Under the pieces are notes generated by a model that saw nothing but the letters and a program-made list of their open reading frames with translations, ran no database searches and was not told the DNA's origin. A stretch of DNA of 64,000 nt from Entoloma clypeatum (taxonomy: Eukaryota; Basidiomycota; Agaricomycetes; Agaricales; Entolomataceae): positions 3,906,001 through 3,970,000 of the forward strand of contig OY751493.1 of NCBI GenBank assembly GCA_963565915.1, read 5' to 3'. The position numbers and the translations under genes were made by a program. Shown here piece after piece: positions 47,052 to 59,297 of this stretch. Numbering within the stretch: the first letter of the stretch is position 1; each line of letters begins with the position of its first letter.

Positions 47052-50000
47052 TTATCCGAGCAGATCAGCATGACCAGACGCAGACAACGCCAACTGTACC
47101 TCCACCAGGTTAGAGATTTAAAAGAAATAATGCAGTCTTACTCACCACAAACTCATCGTCCAAATATTTAGACACCGCGATCTGCTCACCCAGCCCTTTT
47201 CTCCGTCGTGTCTTCAACACTAGATCGCGTGCCAGCGCCTGTCCAGAAGCTGGCTCAAGCGGGCGAAGCTTGATACTCGTGTCCATCGGATCACCTTTCG
47301 GATCTCTCAGCTACCCGCACGCCTGCGAAACACAAGACAGACCCACCTGGCACAATCGACCAATGGTCAAACACCTGCAGACAGAACGCCTGACCCTGCG
47401 TCGCAGTCCGCAAGTCTGTTTCAAAGCCGTTCGCATCAATCACTGGTATCAGCGCCTTGACCGTGTACAGCGGCGAGCCCGCCTTCGGGATGTCTTGCGT
47501 GACATGCCCTCGACGGCGAGCGAGGACCGTGTAGACCGCCGATATACAGTCTGCCGGCGCTTGGACTTCCACGTAGTAGATTGGCTCCATCAATCGCGGT
47601 GTAGCCTTCCGTGGCAGAAATGTTCGTCAGGCCCGTCGAAACGGAAACACGTGGCGAACACGTACCATCAAGAAGGACGAATAGCAAACGCGACGTGCAG
47701 TGGGAACAATCTGCCCTCCTCCACGGAAAATTGGCTCCTGCGCGATGTTCGCGTCCAATATTCGGAATTTCACATTTCGCATAGCTATAACCATAGTAAT
47801 CCGTTACCCGTGTCGGACGCTGAAATACCGAGGACTCACGTTCGTCACACAAAGGCCCCTCACGAGCGCCCCAGGAGAACCCTTGTTTGATGTGCTCTTT
47901 CACCGTGCCCAACAGCTTTTTGTCGATCTATCAGAAAAGCTCAGTCTCAAAAACCCTCATGATGGAAAGAATGTACTTGAGATGGAAGCGTGTCATCCAA
48001 AAGAATGTTCGGCCCATTTTCATCAGGACCAAATGCCCATATTGATCGAGATGCCAGCAAGTCCCACTGATATTTCTCCTCAAAGAACTTGCCACGATCT
48101 TTCGCAGGCATTCGTATGTTCACCCGCCCTCGTTCGATATCTTCTGCAATACCGCGCTCCAAAGGTTCTGCGATCATCGTAATTTTGTTCCTTTAACAAA
48201 AATGATGAGAATCATGAAGTTTCTTACAGTAAACACCTACTTCTTATTCGGTGTGTCCGCATAGCACTTCAACGCACTCGTCTCCAGCACCGTCTCACAG
48301 AACTTGGTCACAGGATCCGAGACCTTGATCTCAATCTCAGAAAACAGTTTCCGCAAATCATGCATCACACAATCCAGATACAGCTCCCCAGTTCCGATAA
48401 TAACATGCTCCCCACTCTCTTCGACCTTGGTGGACAAAAGAGGATAAGACTTGTTGACGCTCCGCAGACCAGACAGCATCTTCGGCAGCTCGGACGGGGC
48501 TATAGGCTCTATGGCGATCTTCAAGACAGATTGCGTCATGTGTTTGATGGGTCGGAAGATATGCAGGTCCTCCTCGATGTCCATTGACGCGAGGGTCGCC
48601 GTCTTTGAGATGGAAATGTCGACACCGCCAATTAGAACGAGATTACCAGCGGGGATTTCCTCCGCAGGGATGAAATATCTGGGCGACAGTACTTTGTGAA
48701 AATCGCCATTAGGAGAAGGAAGCCGCGCACCTCGATTCGTGAATCCATATGTCCTCCACCGTGCATTTCATCATATCTTCCTCATCTTCCGGTGAGTAGC
48801 CTTCTCCTAAGACCTTGATCTGCATCCCTTTCCTGAGGGTACCACTCAGGATACGACCGAATGCTCGGAAAGACTGCGCGTCCATCGTGTGGTAAAGTTT
48901 TGCAACCTGGACCATGACAGGTCCTTCAGGATCACATGCCTTCATCGACGCCACTAGTTCAGAGGTCTGCGGACCTGTATAGGTCCCTTCGACCTGATGC
49001 GCATAATATGAGCAGCCGTTCATCTTCCTTGCCTTCCAAACTCACCTTATTGGGCGCCCCTTCAACCGGCGACGGGATATTATCCACAATCACATCTATC
49101 AAACCAGTAGAAGGCCCGAAGAACTGGTCCAAAGCGACCTTCAAAAGCGGGCGCACATCCATTTTATACATCACGGGCTTCAGCCGAATGCCAAGACCGT
49201 CAAGCGTCTCTCTGAGAGCGTCTGTGTCCTCGCTGAGCACATGGCTGTAGAGCTTGTAGAGCGGCTCCATGATGAAATGCACAAACGTGCGATTTTGATC
49301 GGGGTCTGACGCTTTCCGCGTGAACTTCCGTGTCTCAGTGTTGAAGTAAATGTCGCCCCATAGACGCTTGGCGAAACCGGCCACGTCAAGGGAACCTAGA
49401 GTTCATTTTTTTATGGGCGGTGCTAGCGAATAATCTGGACAGAAGTGCCTACCATAGGTGTCCGCGTACATTTTTGCGAACGAGTGTAAAGTGAAACACC
49501 AGTTCATGTCAGTGCTTGCAAACGCAACGTTGCCATTTTCAGGGCTGAGCCTCAGCTCTGGATCGGGGTCAATGACGCTGTATAGGATGTCAGACGGTCC
49601 AAGCTTGTGAGAGGTAAAACTGACCTAATGAAGGTGTTGATCTCCTCGATGGTGTGTTTAATTTTGTAATACGCATCTGCGGGTTTGATACGCAGCTCGA
49701 GGATTAGTCGATCAATTTTGTTCACGATGAGGGTTATTTTTACTCCCTCTTGGAGGGCATGCCGAATGATATTTTCGGTACCAACCATCAACTAGAAGTG
49801 AACAGTCAGTCACCAGTGAATGATAAGCAGGGTATGTGGCGCTGACCCCTTCAACGACATCGACGACCAATAGGATTCCGTCCACTAACCGGATGGCCGA
49901 AGCCACTTCATCGACAAAGTTGACATGCCCGGGTGTGTCGATGAAGTGTATGAGATGTGATTTCCCGGCTGTCGTGGAGAGAATGAGAGACATTGGAGAA

Positions 50001-50737
50001 GATTTGATAGATATCTCGCGTTCTCGAGACAGGACATGGGTGTCAGTATAACGAGTCTGTATGGAATAATGACGACAAGAAGTCCTGATTTATGCGAAGC
50101 ACATACCGGCTTGTCCGAGTCCCAAACCAATTTATGGGTCTCAAACACAAGCATATCCATGAGTGCAGATTTTCCGTGGTGCAGGTGGCCGGCGACAGCT
50201 ACGTTGCGTATCATTTCTGGAAACGCTGTCATGTTCAATAGGAACCTAGCTTCCTGTCAGTGGACGCGAAAAAAACTGAGCAGAATGTTGGCAACACACC
50301 CCTTGTCGAACCTCGTCTCCGGCATGTCCTTCTCCTCCACCGTCCATTTTCTGACTTTGATTGGCGCAATTATGGGCTCTGATAGCGGCTGAGCATCCTC
50401 TTCCTGCACCATCGTTTCCACGCCGGGGCCATAAACGTCCTGAGCCGACGGGTAATACTGCTTGTCTTCGTGGAGAACGACGGCATTGTGTACGGGTTCT
50501 GGAGTTGAATAATAGGTTCAAAACGAACTTTTGGACCGCAGAACGGCGACACGAACCGTCAATTTCCATCAGCGCGGTTTCGTCTACTCCCTGCATGGGT
50601 TCATCCTCGTAGCCTTCCAAAGGTGCAGCTTGTGGCTGCTGCGTGAACTGGATTTGAGAAATCTCCTCTTCCTCGTCCGATTCGAGGTCTGCACCGATGT
50701 AGTTGCCGAATTCGTCGTAATCCTCGAATGAAGCCAT
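47052..50737 (-). CDS. SNU114: U5 snRNP GTPase Snu114 (116 kDa EF-2-like)
   Basis: The acidic N-terminal region ([20 protein letters not shown]) is the hallmark that separates Snu114 from EF-2. The GTPase domain has G1 [14 protein letters not shown]3 [12 protein letters not shown] and G4 [11 protein letters not shown]. Domains II-V follow: [77 protein letters not shown] and [13 protein letters not shown]. The protein controls Brr2-driven unwinding of U4/U6 in the spliceosome. The last exon ends [13 protein letters not shown] at 47052, after an intron starting GTGAGT; an earlier in-frame stop near 47112 would apply if that intron were retained. About 15 exons. Confidence 0.94.
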
Positions 50738-50928
50738 GGTGAGGGGGTTATGAGTCGAGAAATAGATGTGAGTAGCCCCGGATTGTGGTGACGGCAAGAG
50801 GCTGGCCGAGAACGATTATCGACAGTGGCCCAGCGAGAGTGTGCAGAAGGTGAGTGTCCTCGCGAGAGTTTGACGGGACGCGAACATTTTGGTCACGTTC
50901 TGTTCTGTCCCCCATCTACACAACGAAA
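50738..50928. promoter_or_regulatory. 191-bp divergent promoter of SNU114 and PFD1
   Basis: The two start codons (50737 minus, 50929 plus) are 191 bp apart with no gene between. A shared promoter must lie here. Weak palindromic GAGAACGATTATC-like words occur; no clear TATA box is seen, as expected of housekeeping genes. Confidence 0.6.
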
Positions 50929-51499
50929 ATGTCTCTCTCAGATGATACACTGAGAAAGGTCCAACTTTCTCTACGCCGCATCCTACGCATGTCTTAAATT
51001 CGTCGCATCCAGATCCTGGTTCAGATTCAACAAACCGCCATCCAGGCCCAACGAGCTCTAAGCATCTCACAGCAGCAAACCGCTACCAAAGATCGCGAGC
51101 GTCGGATTCTCGAACTCACGATTGACGAGATCACTCAGATAGAGGGTGATGTAAACGTATATAAGGGAGTCGGCAAGATGTGCGTGGTACGACCATGATC
51201 GCAATTATTAACATAGACATGGGTTCAGGTTCATGATGGTGCCCCGTAAAACCATGGAGGATGAGCTGAAGAAAGAAGAGAAGGAATTGGCTGATGATAT
51301 TACAATCTTGAATAAGAAGGTAAGCATGGGGAGATCCCCAGGTCGACTCACCTTGATCCGTCATTCAGGTGAAATATCTCGAGAAGCAATATAACGACGC
51401 TCAAGCACAGCTCCGCGACATTGTAAGCTATTGATCCCTTTTGCACGGGACGATTGATACAAACCAATACCTCAGTTCCATCATGCACCCAAGTCATAG
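50929..51499 (+). CDS. PFD1: prefoldin subunit 1
   Basis: Five exons (50929-50958, 51013-51179, 51229-51319, 51369-51422, 51476-51499) give 121 residues, the usual length. It is a beta-type prefoldin: two coiled-coil helices (ILVQIQQTAIQAQRAL... and KYLEKQYNDAQAQLRD) around a beta hairpin carrying the diagnostic NVYKGVGKMFMMVPRKTMED. Prefoldin hands unfolded actin and tubulin to the CCT chaperonin. The very short first and last exons (30 and 24 bp) are fixed by frame: MSLSDDTLRK joins ILVQ, and RDI joins FHHAPKS. A decayed copy lies at 54270-54780. Confidence 0.9.
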
Positions 51500-52095
51500 T
51501 CAATCGGTCGAGGACGATGTTACCATCAGATTCACCGAAAAACGGATTTACGAGCCCTGGTTTTGCATCGCTGTATCCTGTCAAAGCCTACATACCTACC
51601 GAGCCATCTCGCTATCATCGAGTCAAGCAACTTCAACTCGACCCTTGTATCTTCTGTCTGGATACCCCATCACTGGGCATATATCACAACTCGAGGTCAG
51701 CTAGTAATCTGCCCCAATAGTTGCCATACAGTATGTAGCATATAATAGAACGATTTGCATTGGGGTTCCATCCATGCTTGGCATAGAGGTCGCGACAGGA
51801 CGTGAGTACATTTGTTTCAAAGGCGAGGCGTCCTTTTGTGCTTCACTGTCATGTGCCTCGCGTCGTTGCGACACAAAGAGCTCGCACAACAGGCTTGAAA
51901 CGTGCTGATCGCTTCAAGATCGGTCTTTTCTCCAGCCCTTTGACATCCCACGGAACGATTATTCGAAACTGCACAAAGACAATGAATCTCAATGAATGAA
52001 CTTGGCACGCGTTTTATGGTTAAAGGCCACGATGCTCCCCCTCTCTGCTCCCAAAGTTTCCCCGGTTTCGTTAAGACTTATCACTACCGATATCG
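51500..52095. other. spacer without a supported gene
   Basis: Overlapping open frames of 60-90 codons occur on both strands but none shows splicing or conservation. A frame starting at 51996 (MNLARVLWLKATML) overlaps the next gene's first exon and is an alternative N-terminus. Confidence 0.4.
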
Positions 52096-53961
52096 ATGAC
52101 ATACTGCAAGATCCGCAACGTTCAGAACGCGTCCAACCGAAGCGTGAAGAAACCGAGTCAGACGAGAAAGCCTCGACACGTTGACAGTCGGTGTTTGTCT
52201 GCTCCGTTTCCATGTCGCTTTTACATCCAATCATCATCCTGGATACCTTCAACTTCGTCTGTAACACCTCAGAGTTACTCACACACTTTTACAGATGCCT
52301 TGGTCGCCATAAGCCATTTGTACAAGCATCGACATCACGAACGATTCAAGTTCTTCCGGACTGAACTTGTGTTGCAAACTAGTATGTGCCGGTTTCTTTC
52401 ACATTGCTGTCTACATATTGCTCAATGCATTTCTTCCCAGTTGAAAGAACATACAATAGAAACAGGGACACAGAACCCCTCGGGAAATATTGCGGTCGAA
52501 ACATCCAAAGTTTCCTCTTGAAGGCTTTGGTTAGTTCATGTCTGTTTGAACAAACGGCATCATCGCATACTGATATTGATCGCTTTTCCCGTCTTCTAGG
52601 AGAAGGGTGGCTACATTCGATTCAATGCGACCAAAACCCGGATACGAGTCACAAATGCTGCTGCCAGGATGTCAGTAAGATCCCCTCCCCCGCTTTTCCC
52701 TTCTGCTCCTCGAGAGAAGAGTTATTAACATTTCGACCCCTCTGTAACAGGATGTTAAAGATTCGCAATCAAGTCAATGAAGCGACATACAACTCAAATC
52801 TCCAGAAGCATCGTGCACATTGTGATTTTTATCGCCAGTGCGTCGGCACTGTATCCCGGATGCCATATAAAGAGGTAGACAACTCCCAGTTCCATCCGAG
52901 ATCGCAACCATACTCATCTCTTACCTACAGTTGGAACAGCGGCTTGAAGATGTAGAACAGCAATATGCTGAACATATCCGGACCTGTCGACCGGCATCAA
53001 CTGAAAGTAGGGCTAATTCTTCAGTGGAAGAAACAGCAACAGGTTTGAGCCCGTTATCTGCGCTTCTCGACTTTCAAAGTGATACCGAAGGCGATACCGT
53101 TCATATGGAAGAAGATCATCAGCCAAACGCAGGACCGTCATCTATCCCCTTGTACGTCTTCATCTTATCAATTATCACCTCGCATACAAGTTAAACAAAA
53201 TCACAAAAGGACTCCAGCCCCAGAGCGGCAACAAAGACCTTCTCTGCCCAACCCGGAACACGCATACCGAACTCCCACATCTCTCCCCCCACGCAGGTTG
53301 CAGCGCACCGGCACACAGCCTGCGCTCTCACCTCCACAGTCTCCCATGCAAATGGGAAGTCGCGCCTCCTTCGCCGTCCGTATTGTCCAAACTGGGATCA
53401 CAGACCAGATGGACGTTGATGGAGAAGAGGAAGCGGTGGGGCCTTCGAGCTCGTCGCCTCAATTTCTTGGGCCTTCACTTGGAAGGACGCTAGCGGAATA
53501 CCAAGCTCACGCGCGCACTGTCGCTACGATCGCGCTTCCCAACATAGCAGACGTGGAGCCTGCGTTTGAAGTGGTGGAAGAGACTCTTCGTGACGCGATG
53601 ACCAAGTCTCATCTGAAGGACGCAAAACTCGAGTCCAAGTGGGCTGAATTCGAGAAGGAGCGGGCAAAGACCGAAGAAGGTGCGCGTGCGTTACAGAAGA
53701 AGAAACATAGCGTGAGGGCACTGTCCTTTCATACGACTCTTTGAATAAGAGGAACTGACCTGGATGAACTAGAACCGTCGTATGGCGGTGGAGAATGTCG
53801 AGCTCGGCCGTCAGGTGGTGTTTCTTCAGTGGCAGCACAAGGAGTATGTGCAATTCGCTGCGGGGAAGATAAAGACGCTGCAGGATCAGGCGGTTAAGAT
53901 GAAGGACGATGCGAGGAAACTTTTTTCGAATGGTATGGAGATGTTGACGGGGTGGAATTAG
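52096..53961 (+). CDS. coiled-coil orphan protein
   Basis: At least seven exons. Supported joins: KPRH to SYSHTFTDAL, ELVLQT to IERTYNRNRD, FLLKAL to EKGGYIRFNA, AAARM to MLKIRNQVNEATYN, MPYKE to LEQRLEDVEQ, SSIPL to TPAPERQQRP, and KKHS to NRRMAVENVELG. The middle is helical; then comes a Pro/Ser-rich linker, then a C-terminal coiled coil (LKDAKLESKWAEFEKERAK and EYVQFAAGKIKTLQDQ). Product about 490 residues. No signal or membrane segment. I do not recognise the family; the helix-linker-coiled-coil layout suggests a structural or scaffold protein. Confidence 0.55.
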
Positions 53962-54269
53962 GAAAGGGTGACGTATGTATTGTGTTGGTGAGTTTATTGT
54001 GACAGTTTGAGTCTTCTTAAGAAAAAGAGAGCTGACTCTGTTGGTTTGTTTTCTAATACTTATAGCAAATGCTGTTCATCTTGTAATATATTTCATTTAC
54101 CTCCGTCTTCTCTGCCCAGAAGGCTTCGCATGACTTGGATCTGGAAATGAGGTGTCTGAATGTTACGCAACTCGGCGCCTAAAACCTTGGTGGCAAAGGA
54201 AAACTCAGCCCAGGAGTTTCGAAGAGGCCAACCCTCATTCGCAAGCCTTCGCTGAGTTTCAGCAATCAG
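53962..54269. other. 3' flank of orphan gene
   Basis: AT-rich on the left, with an AATATATTTCAT-like polyadenylation region near 54085. No gene is recognised. Confidence 0.4.
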
Positions 54270-54780
54270 GTTTTCCCTCTCAGACGATAGGTGTGAAATG
54301 TATCACATCTAGATTTTGGTTCAGATTCCAACAGACCGCTGTCAAACTCGGAGTGCTTTCACTATTTCCCAACGCAAAAAGGCCGCCAAGGGTAGACATT
54401 GCGGGATGCTCCAGTCTACATCGAGGTGTTGTAGATTTGTACAAGGGAGTCGCTCGAAAAATGTGCGTGTGGACAATATTAATTGTTTTACCGACGATGT
54501 CCAGGTTTCATGTTAGGACCCCTCGCTCCTCAAGATGAACCTAAGAAGAGAAGGAACTGGGCACACCATACCACGAACCATTTTTTGAACAATGAAGGGA
54601 GGGTACAGCCCAGGCATTATGCATATTGTACCGGTTGCTTGATCCAGGCTGACTCACGCCACTCCGCAATTTTTTCGGACAAACATGCTCAGGACAGCTC
54701 CGTGAAAGTGGTGAGCTCTATCGCCTTCAGCACGATTGATACAATCCGGCCGCCCTAGTTCCATCGTGCCTTGAAGCCAT
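54270..54780 (+). pseudogene. decayed intron-containing copy of prefoldin subunit 1
   Basis: Segments match PFD1 (50929-51499) collinearly: CCCTCTCAGACGATAG (exon 1), TTTGGTTCAGATTCCAACAGACCGC (exon 2 start), TACAAGGGAGTCG (exon 2 end, encoding YKGVG) followed by a GTGCGTGTGG intron like the original GTGCGTGGT, then GTTTCATG...CC CGC (exon 3), and a terminal GATTGATACAA...AGTTCCATCGTGCC (intron 4 and exon 5). Frames are broken by indels and stops. Because introns are present, the copy arose by DNA duplication, not by reverse transcription. Confidence 0.8.
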
Positions 54781-54963
54781 GCACAATTGCTATTTCCAGG
54801 AATTCCGGGTTACAAACAGCGCGTCGACGTGGAACACAGTGGAGCAGAAAGCTCGGGCCGAAAGGGGTTTGAATGGGGTTTTGGATGCTCTCACTATTAT
54901 GTACATTGAGCCAAAGCTTCGAACCTAATCCTTTCTCATCTTTTCACATCGTGACCACTCATC

Positions 54964-57247
54964 ATGTCAACACCGAAGCCTTCAACTCCTGCAGACCGCA
55001 TGAAGGCTCAAGGCAATGCTCTCCATGTCGCGGGGAAGTACAAAGGAGCTCATAAAAAGTACTCGGAGGCGATAAAGTTGGACCCTACCAATGCGATCTT
55101 GTGGGCCAACCGTGCAGCGAGTTCATTAGCAATGAAGGAGTAAGTTTTACGCAAATCAGACAATCAGTTCTCCTGATCACGACAGTTACCTGGATGCAGC
55201 GACCGATGCTGAAAAGGTCGATATCTCATCGTTGCGCTTAACGCCAATCCACGCATCGTCCTGACATGTTAACTGCTAGGCATCTCAACTTGATCCAGAT
55301 TATGCCAAGGCCTGGGCACGACACGCAACAGCATTGCACGTACATATCGCCGCGCACTAACCGTGAATTGGAGATCTCACTTGGAGATGTATCCAGTGCC
55401 TATCCTCGTATCAAAGCAGCATTCGATCCTGGACTGCGGCATTGAATTGCTTGCCGTCTGCAGGCGACTTGAGTCCGGAACAAGAAAGCTTGAAATCCCA
55501 GTTCAACCAGGCTTTGAAAAAGGCCCAAGATGCCATGAGGCAACCTCCTGCCACGCAAACTTCTCTGAGTACCGGATCTTTGGAATTCAAGAATATGCCT
55601 TGGAAAAGGGCCCTTGCGATGGAGAAAGAGCTCATCAAAACACAGCGCTGGTCTAGCGTATGTCATGCGAGCTAAACTGGACATTGAGCACTGATGCTCT
55701 CTGACCCAGGCCTGGGTCATTATGAATGCATACAGGGTAGCGTGTCCTTGTTTTACTATAGAAATCGGACAAACTCACAAGCAGTTCCTGCACGTCATAC
55801 CACAGGATATCAATCATGGTATGGACACAATCAGACAAATGAAGCGTACCATCATCGGTAACGAGGTCAAGGCGGAAGGGATGACAGGGGTATATCTTCC
55901 TTTTGCATCCCAACAAGTAGTCGCTCATGAAGAGGAGTTTCCAGGCACTCACCGAATTATGCCATGGCGTACTTCGTGATACACGTGCCTTCCATATCGA
56001 CAACATGCCCGACTTTTTCGAGAGATATGACGATCAACGTTAGTCCTAGACGAGTGCCGGCTGCATACTTCAAGCTTAACCAATAGTCCCACCCAGTCCG
56101 GGTCGAGGGTACACTTACCAAAGCATGGGATAACGCAGGGCCAAAGCTGATTCAACAAGAGGCACCCAAAAGGCTCAAGACCTCAGGATGGGATGTGGTC
56201 CGACCCGCGTTATCAACGACAGTAAGGTATGTATACTGCCCAGTTCAGGATACGGGGGGATCTTTAATTTACGTCTACTATGCCACAGAGCTTGGATTAT
56301 CCATGCTTTCATTCAAAACACCGTCGAACACAGTTCTCCAGAATACTACCGCAATGCCCTTGAGATCCTTGAATGGGGTTCCGATGTCTGGAAGGATGTG
56401 CCAAACCAAGATCGCGGGATGATTTTCGAAGCACCGTTCATTCGCGCTGTAAAACGCCTTTATCTCAAGTCACTCATGGAAGTACGTCAGACTCATGAAC
56501 TGTAAAAATCCTTGCCCTTTCTCCGCGTTAACCAGTACGTCAGACTTATAAACGTCCGGAGTCGGGACATAGCTTGGATGAGATCGCGAGTTATGCACGC
56601 GCTTTAATTATGGAAACACGTCGAAACCCAGCCCCGGAAGATGCATCGTTTGATTTCGATTACTGGGCTTCCTTCTGGCCCTATGTCGAGGCCGATGCAC
56701 TTGCGTATGTTTCAAAAATTGACAAGTCGGATGTCTAATGACTCTTGTCTACATCATCCATCCCTCCACAGAGTCTTGGGATGGTGTTCCATGCAATCTG
56801 CATTCAGGGCCGATGACGACGAGACCAGCATGAAATTGTTTGCAGAAGCCGCAGAAGCATATACAGTAGCCGCAGAAACATTCATGAAAGATGATGAAAA
56901 CCACGCCTATTTCCTGAAAATTGCTCTTGAAGCCCATTGGTGGCAGGACAGTCCGCTCAGCATCACGCTACCATTGGCCAAACGGATCCGAGAAGCTCTT
57001 CCGGAGATCAAAAAGATATGGGAATTTTCCATGTTCTCAAAACGTCTTTCAAAGGCCGTGCAGCAAGCGTTGAACTTTGAAGAGGAACAGCAGAAGCGCG
57101 TTTCAGAGGGTATAATAACCCTTAATTCTTCAGCTCGTCCCAAGGACATGGTTAGTGAGCAGAATCACCTACGTCAGAATAATACCCATTCTAGATTTGC
57201 AGGGGCCTGAGCAACTACGCAAACGAAAGGAGATGGCGCGAGGATAA
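54964..57247 (+). CDS. TPR-domain protein
   Basis: The N-terminus MSTPKPSTPADRMKAQGNAL is followed by tetratricopeptide repeats (HVAGKYKGAHKKYSEAIKLD, PTNAILWANRAASSLAMKE, YLDAATDAEK, DPDYAKAWARHATAL) of the type that bind Hsp70/Hsp90 tails. The rest, about 450 residues, has conserved-looking blocks (GTLTKAWDNAGPKLIQQEAP, AWIIHAFIQNTVEHSSPEYY, RPESGHSLDEIASYARALI, GWCSMQSAFRADDDE, FLKIALEAHWWQ). It ends with KRKEMARG after a last intron at 57150-57202. About ten exons. It is a protein family found in agarics; the C-terminal part has no domain name I can give. A chaperone-adaptor role is only suggested by the TPR. Confidence 0.75.
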
Positions 57248-57761
57248 TATATATCTGTCTGCAGATTAGTAATGGCAGATAATCCAGATGAAACCGAGGG
57301 TGGCACCGCTCTAAGATGCAAAGCCAGGCAATCCATCTGCTTGGTTGTCGACTCCTACCGTGACGAAACCCTGTCTCGCGCGACGGCGCATACTTAGTAC
57401 GCGTGGAACTCGCGCACTTTCGCGCATCATTCGCACATGACTTCGTTTGATAGTATGTTCAAGTTCAACCACGATGAAAACACGATGCGTCTTGAAAGCT
57501 TGACCACTACCAGCGTCAGTTGTCGTGAGTCACTTGCTTGCCCACGGACCTCTAGGCGCCTACAAGAACACATCGAGTTATATCCAAGAGCCCCGACCGG
57601 AGAATAATGAGTTCGAAGAAGTGCAGAAAAGACCTTGATGTGGAGGTAATGTGTCGAGCTCTTAGTCTTTCAGCGGCGTGCTGAATGCAAAATTGTGAAT
57701 TCGCAGCTGGAAACACTGCTTAGCAAAGGACTAGGAACAACAAACGATATTGTCCACGGAG
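57248..57761. other. intergenic region before the F-box gene
   Basis: A short upstream frame (MSSKKCRKDLDVE at 57607) with an intron-like GTAATG...CAG stretch exists, but the joined reading hits a stop soon after. It may be an untranslated exon. No gene is called. Confidence 0.4.
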
Positions 57762-59297
57762 ATGCAAAGATTGGATATCATTCAGATACTGGATAATATC
57801 CAATCGCGAGGTAGAATTCTCAGAGTCGAATCCGCCCGGCTGTTTAAACAGCTTCTCGTACAATACGACACCCAACCTCGAACTCGAAATAGCGAGGCAG
57901 AGATCGTACGGCTTGTCAATGACCTTGTTTTGATAAAAGATGAGCAGGCCGGCCAATCAACGCGTGTGGACAGACTCCGTACGGCAATTGCGCCTCATAA
58001 ATATCTTCCGTCGGAGATACTTGGGCATATATTTTTGCAGTGTCTAGATTCTGTAACGGGTGCAACAGTACGGATCCCGTGTCGTCGCCAGGTTCTCCCC
58101 TTGCCGTGGACTCTCGGCCATGTTTGTTCGAGATGGCGGCAAATAGCTTTAGCAGAAACATGCCTTTGGACCTCGATCCAGGTTGACGGACTGCCACATG
58201 ATTTAGCGATATTAAAAGCGGCTTTAACGCGTAGCGGGCAGTCGACACTGCGGCTTGCTGCTCGTGAATATGGTCCGCGTGTTTCTTTCATTGAAGATGT
58301 CATCCTCCCATGCTCTCAACGAATCGCGGACCTGTCGCTTGATCTCCATGCACAAATTGCAAGCATGTTTCTTCGCTTGCCATCCGGCCTGTTCCGTTCA
58401 TTGAAGAACATGGAGCTCTCAACACATCGATTTCCTGAGCAAGATATATCCATCTTTCGAGGGGCCATTAGCTTGCGTCACATCACGATACAGTCGAAAA
58501 ATGACATTATGCTGCCGCCTCCATCATACCCTTTGAATATGGACTTGCCGTGGTGCCAACTTACTGAAATCTATTTTGGATCTATACCGATCCAGTTAAG
58601 CATCGTACATGAGATGCTGAGTCGGTGCACAAGTGTCGTTGATTGTTGCCTTCTTCTAGACTCGGATCGCCCCCGAACTGGTGTCCTTCCCATGTCTTTC
58701 GCCAAAGTCCGTCCACCCGCCAGCATCACTCTTCCTCGTATGCTCACATTAGGCCTTTTGATTCGACAACGGAGGGAGCCAAAATTGTATTGCGACTTCC
58801 TCTGGCCCCTTCTGCTTCCGAGGCTCAAAGTGTTGAACTTTATATTACGGCGGGGCGAAGAAAGGCCGCCGGTTGAACTTGCCGCGATCATCGAGGGCCT
58901 AGCCCCTCCTACCCTCCGTGTGGAGCTCGACTATTGGGGTGATCGTGACATTGCAGATTTCGCTGGTCCCTTGCATCTCCTCGTCTCAATTGATGCCTTT
59001 GATTCCTTTCTTCGAGTTGCGATGATGTGTCTGATCGGTGAAGGGCGAGCCTTCCCGAAGATGACCTTCCTCAGGATCAGGGTCCACTGCGCCAATATCG
59101 AAGCCCTTCTCGAGATGTTCAGGAAACGATGGTCCAGACGATCATCTGAGTGTTTACTTTCTGCATCCATTTTTTTCACGGGTAAGGGAGCCTCAAGCAT
59201 CGCCGAACTCTTTTCGGATAGACTATGCGACCTTCAAAAACAGTTGGGCGCGACAAAGGCCAAAGTCGAAATCCTCAACCTGCTGGAGCTGATCTAA
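57762..59297 (+). CDS. F-box protein
   Basis: This is a single long exon of 511 residues from the ATG at 57762. The N-terminus is a coiled-coil stretch (LDIIQILDNIQSRGRILRVE), followed by the F-box (HKYLPSEILGHIFLQCLDS, then PWTLGHVCSRWRQIALAE, with CLWTSIQVDG). The rest is an irregular leucine-rich region (LFRSLKNMELSTHRFPEQ, LLPRLKVLNFILRR). Such proteins recruit substrates to SCF ubiquitin ligases; large paralogous families occur in mushrooms. The lack of introns contrasts with its neighbours. It is unlike the F-box gene at 19643-21275. Confidence 0.85.
   Translation: MQRLDIIQILDNIQSRGRILRVESARLFKQLLVQYDTQPRTRNSEAEIVRLVNDLVLIKDEQAGQSTRVDRLRTAIAPHKYLPSEILGHIFLQCLDSVTGATVRIPCRRQVLPLPWTLGHVCSRWRQIALAETCLWTSIQVDGLPHDLAILKAALTRSGQSTLRLAAREYGPRVSFIEDVILPCSQRIADLSLDLHAQIASMFLRLPSGLFRSLKNMELSTHRFPEQDISIFRGAISLRHITIQSKNDIMLPPPSYPLNMDLPWCQLTEIYFGSIPIQLSIVHEMLSRCTSVVDCCLLLDSDRPRTGVLPMSFAKVRPPASITLPRMLTLGLLIRQRREPKLYCDFLWPLLLPRLKVLNFILRRGEERPPVELAAIIEGLAPPTLRVELDYWGDRDIADFAGPLHLLVSIDAFDSFLRVAMMCLIGEGRAFPKMTFLRIRVHCANIEALLEMFRKRWSRRSSECLLSASIFFTGKGASSIAELFSDRLCDLQKQLGATKAKVEILNLLELI

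Noticed and set aside
51441..51745. Three overlapping open frames after prefoldin
   Set aside because: They read through the last intron and 3' flank of PFD1 in all three phases; no conservation.
57420..57720. Short upstream exon for the F-box gene (ATG at 57607)
   Set aside because: Joining it through the visible GTAATG...CAG stretch gives a stop soon after; kept only as a possible untranslated exon.
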